Assembly (NCBI GenBank): GCA_031431235.1
Contig: JANPDA010000174.1
Coordinates: forward strand, 1 to 6,150
Source of the DNA: JANNSW01 sp031431235
GTDB lineage: Bacteria; Pseudomonadota; Alphaproteobacteria; Rhizobiales; Hyphomicrobiaceae
DNA length: 6,150 nucleotides
Reading direction: 5' to 3'
Position 1 is the first letter of the stretch. Each line of letters opens with the position of its first letter. The notes below the pieces were generated by a model. That model was not told the DNA's origin. It did not search any database and was given only the letters and a program-made list of their open reading frames with translations. The position numbers were made by a program, and so were the translations under genes. Shown piece by piece: positions 5,454 to 6,150 of this stretch.

Positions 5454-6150
5454 TCAGGCGGTTTTCGTTTTCGGCCGCTGCATCATGCGCTTGAAGCGCG
5501 CGGCCCAGCCTGTCCATTCCTTCTGATCGGCGCGCGTCATGGCGAGCGCCCCGCTCGCGACGTCCTTGGTGATGACGCTGCCCGCGCCCACGATCGCGCC
5601 CTCGCCGATCGAGACCGGTGCAACCAGGGCCGTGTTGGAGCCGATGAAGGCGTCCGCCCCGATCTCGGTGCGGTGCTTGTTGAAGCCATCGTAATTGCAG
5701 GTGATGGTGCCGGCGCCGATGTTAGCACCCTTCCCGATATGCGCGTCGCCCAAATAGCTCAGGTGGTTAGCCTTGGCGCCGTCCTCGAGGACGGCGTTCT
5801 TCACCTCGACGAAGTTGCCGATGTGGACGTTGGCTCCGAGGTTGGTGCCTGGCCGCAGCCGCGCGAAGGGGCCGACCTCGGATCCCGACGAGATGCGCGC
5901 GCCCGATTGGGACTTCCGGTCGGTGCCGACCACATGGGTGAAGGCGCGGATCGTGACGTTGCTCTCGATCGTGACGCCGGGGCCGATCACCACATAGGGC
6001 TCGATCAGGACGTCCTCGCCAACGACGGTGTCGTGGCTGAAAGTGACCGTCTCGGGCGCTACCAGCGTTGCGCCGCCCGCCATCACGGTAGCGCGCTGGG
6101 TGGCCTGGAAGTTGGCGTCGGTGGCCGCGAGCTGGGCGCGGTCGTTGCTG
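5454..6150 (-). CDS. glmU: Bifunctional GlmU (N-acetylglucosamine-1-phosphate uridyltransferase / glucosamine-1-phosphate acetyltransferase), C-terminal part
   Basis: The frame is open to the window edge, so the gene start lies beyond 6150. The 231 residues present correspond to the linker and C-terminal half; the N-terminal uridyltransferase domain is missing only because the window ends. The fragment begins SNDRAQLA, the conserved segment that follows the pyrophosphorylase domain. It then shows left-handed beta-helix hexapeptide repeats. The acetyltransferase site is clear: FARLRPG (fragment 95-101), GNFVEVKNA (111-119), NHLSYLGDA with the catalytic His (H129), and GAGTITCNYDG (145-155). 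These match the regions that bind acetyl-CoA and glucosamine-1-phosphate. The C-terminus is basic (RFKRMMQRPKTKTA). A GTG at 6086 is internal, not the start, since homology continues upstream. GlmU supplies UDP-GlcNAc for peptidoglycan and lipid A. It is immediately upstream of glmS, so the two probably share a transcript. A segment before FARLRPG looks longer than usual (see findings). Confidence 0.96.
   Translation of the reverse strand, partial: SNDRAQLAATDANFQATQRATVMAGGATLVAPETVTFSHDTVVGEDVLIEPYVVIGPGVTIESNVTIRAFTHVVGTDRKSQSGARISSGSEVGPFARLRPGTNLGANVHIGNFVEVKNAVLEDGAKANHLSYLGDAHIGKGANIGAGTITCNYDGFNKHRTEIGADAFIGSNTALVAPVSIGEGAIVGAGSVITKDVASGALAMTRADQKEWTGWAARFKRMMQRPKTKTA

Overview
The window is a GC-rich piece of a bacterial chromosome that reads like an alphaproteobacterium. 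The evidence is an NtrB tail and NtrC of the alphaproteobacterial type, a glmU-glmS pair, a two-domain MazG, and uniformly high GC with strong third-position bias in all genes. I cannot name a genus. No rRNA, tRNA, CRISPR array, transposase or phage gene was found, and base composition does not shift between genes in a way that suggests recent transfer.

Layout: (1) 1-309 (+) is the 3' end of ntrB, the nitrogen sensor kinase/phosphatase. It overlaps by 4 bases with ntrC (306-1751, +), a complete sigma-54 activator. (2) A short convergent gap holds a long inverted repeat (1761-1807) built from TCGCCAA-like octamers, probably a bidirectional terminator. (3) mazG (1809-2618, -) encodes an NTP pyrophosphohydrolase. 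(4) A 124-base divergent intergenic region separates mazG from an unrecognised multi-pass membrane protein gene (2743-3489, +). (5) A convergent gap carries a perfect 40-base palindrome (3516-3555). (6) glmS (3585-5405, -) lies downstream of the 3' part of glmU (5454 to the window end, -). These two form a likely operon that makes UDP-N-acetylglucosamine for peptidoglycan and lipopolysaccharide.

Functionally, three unrelated housekeeping modules sit side by side: nitrogen-responsive transcription control (NtrBC), nucleotide-pool cleaning (MazG), and amino-sugar synthesis (GlmS makes glucosamine-6-phosphate; GlmU later acetylates and uridylylates glucosamine-1-phosphate). Transcription units meet head-on twice, and each meeting point has a strong DNA dyad.

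Nothing in the window amounts to a clear new biological system. The points worth a second look are the two palindromic elements, the unknown membrane protein, the direct ntrC/mazG junction without the ntrYX-hfq-hflX genes that often lie between them in this class, and a possible short insertion in the GlmU beta-helix.
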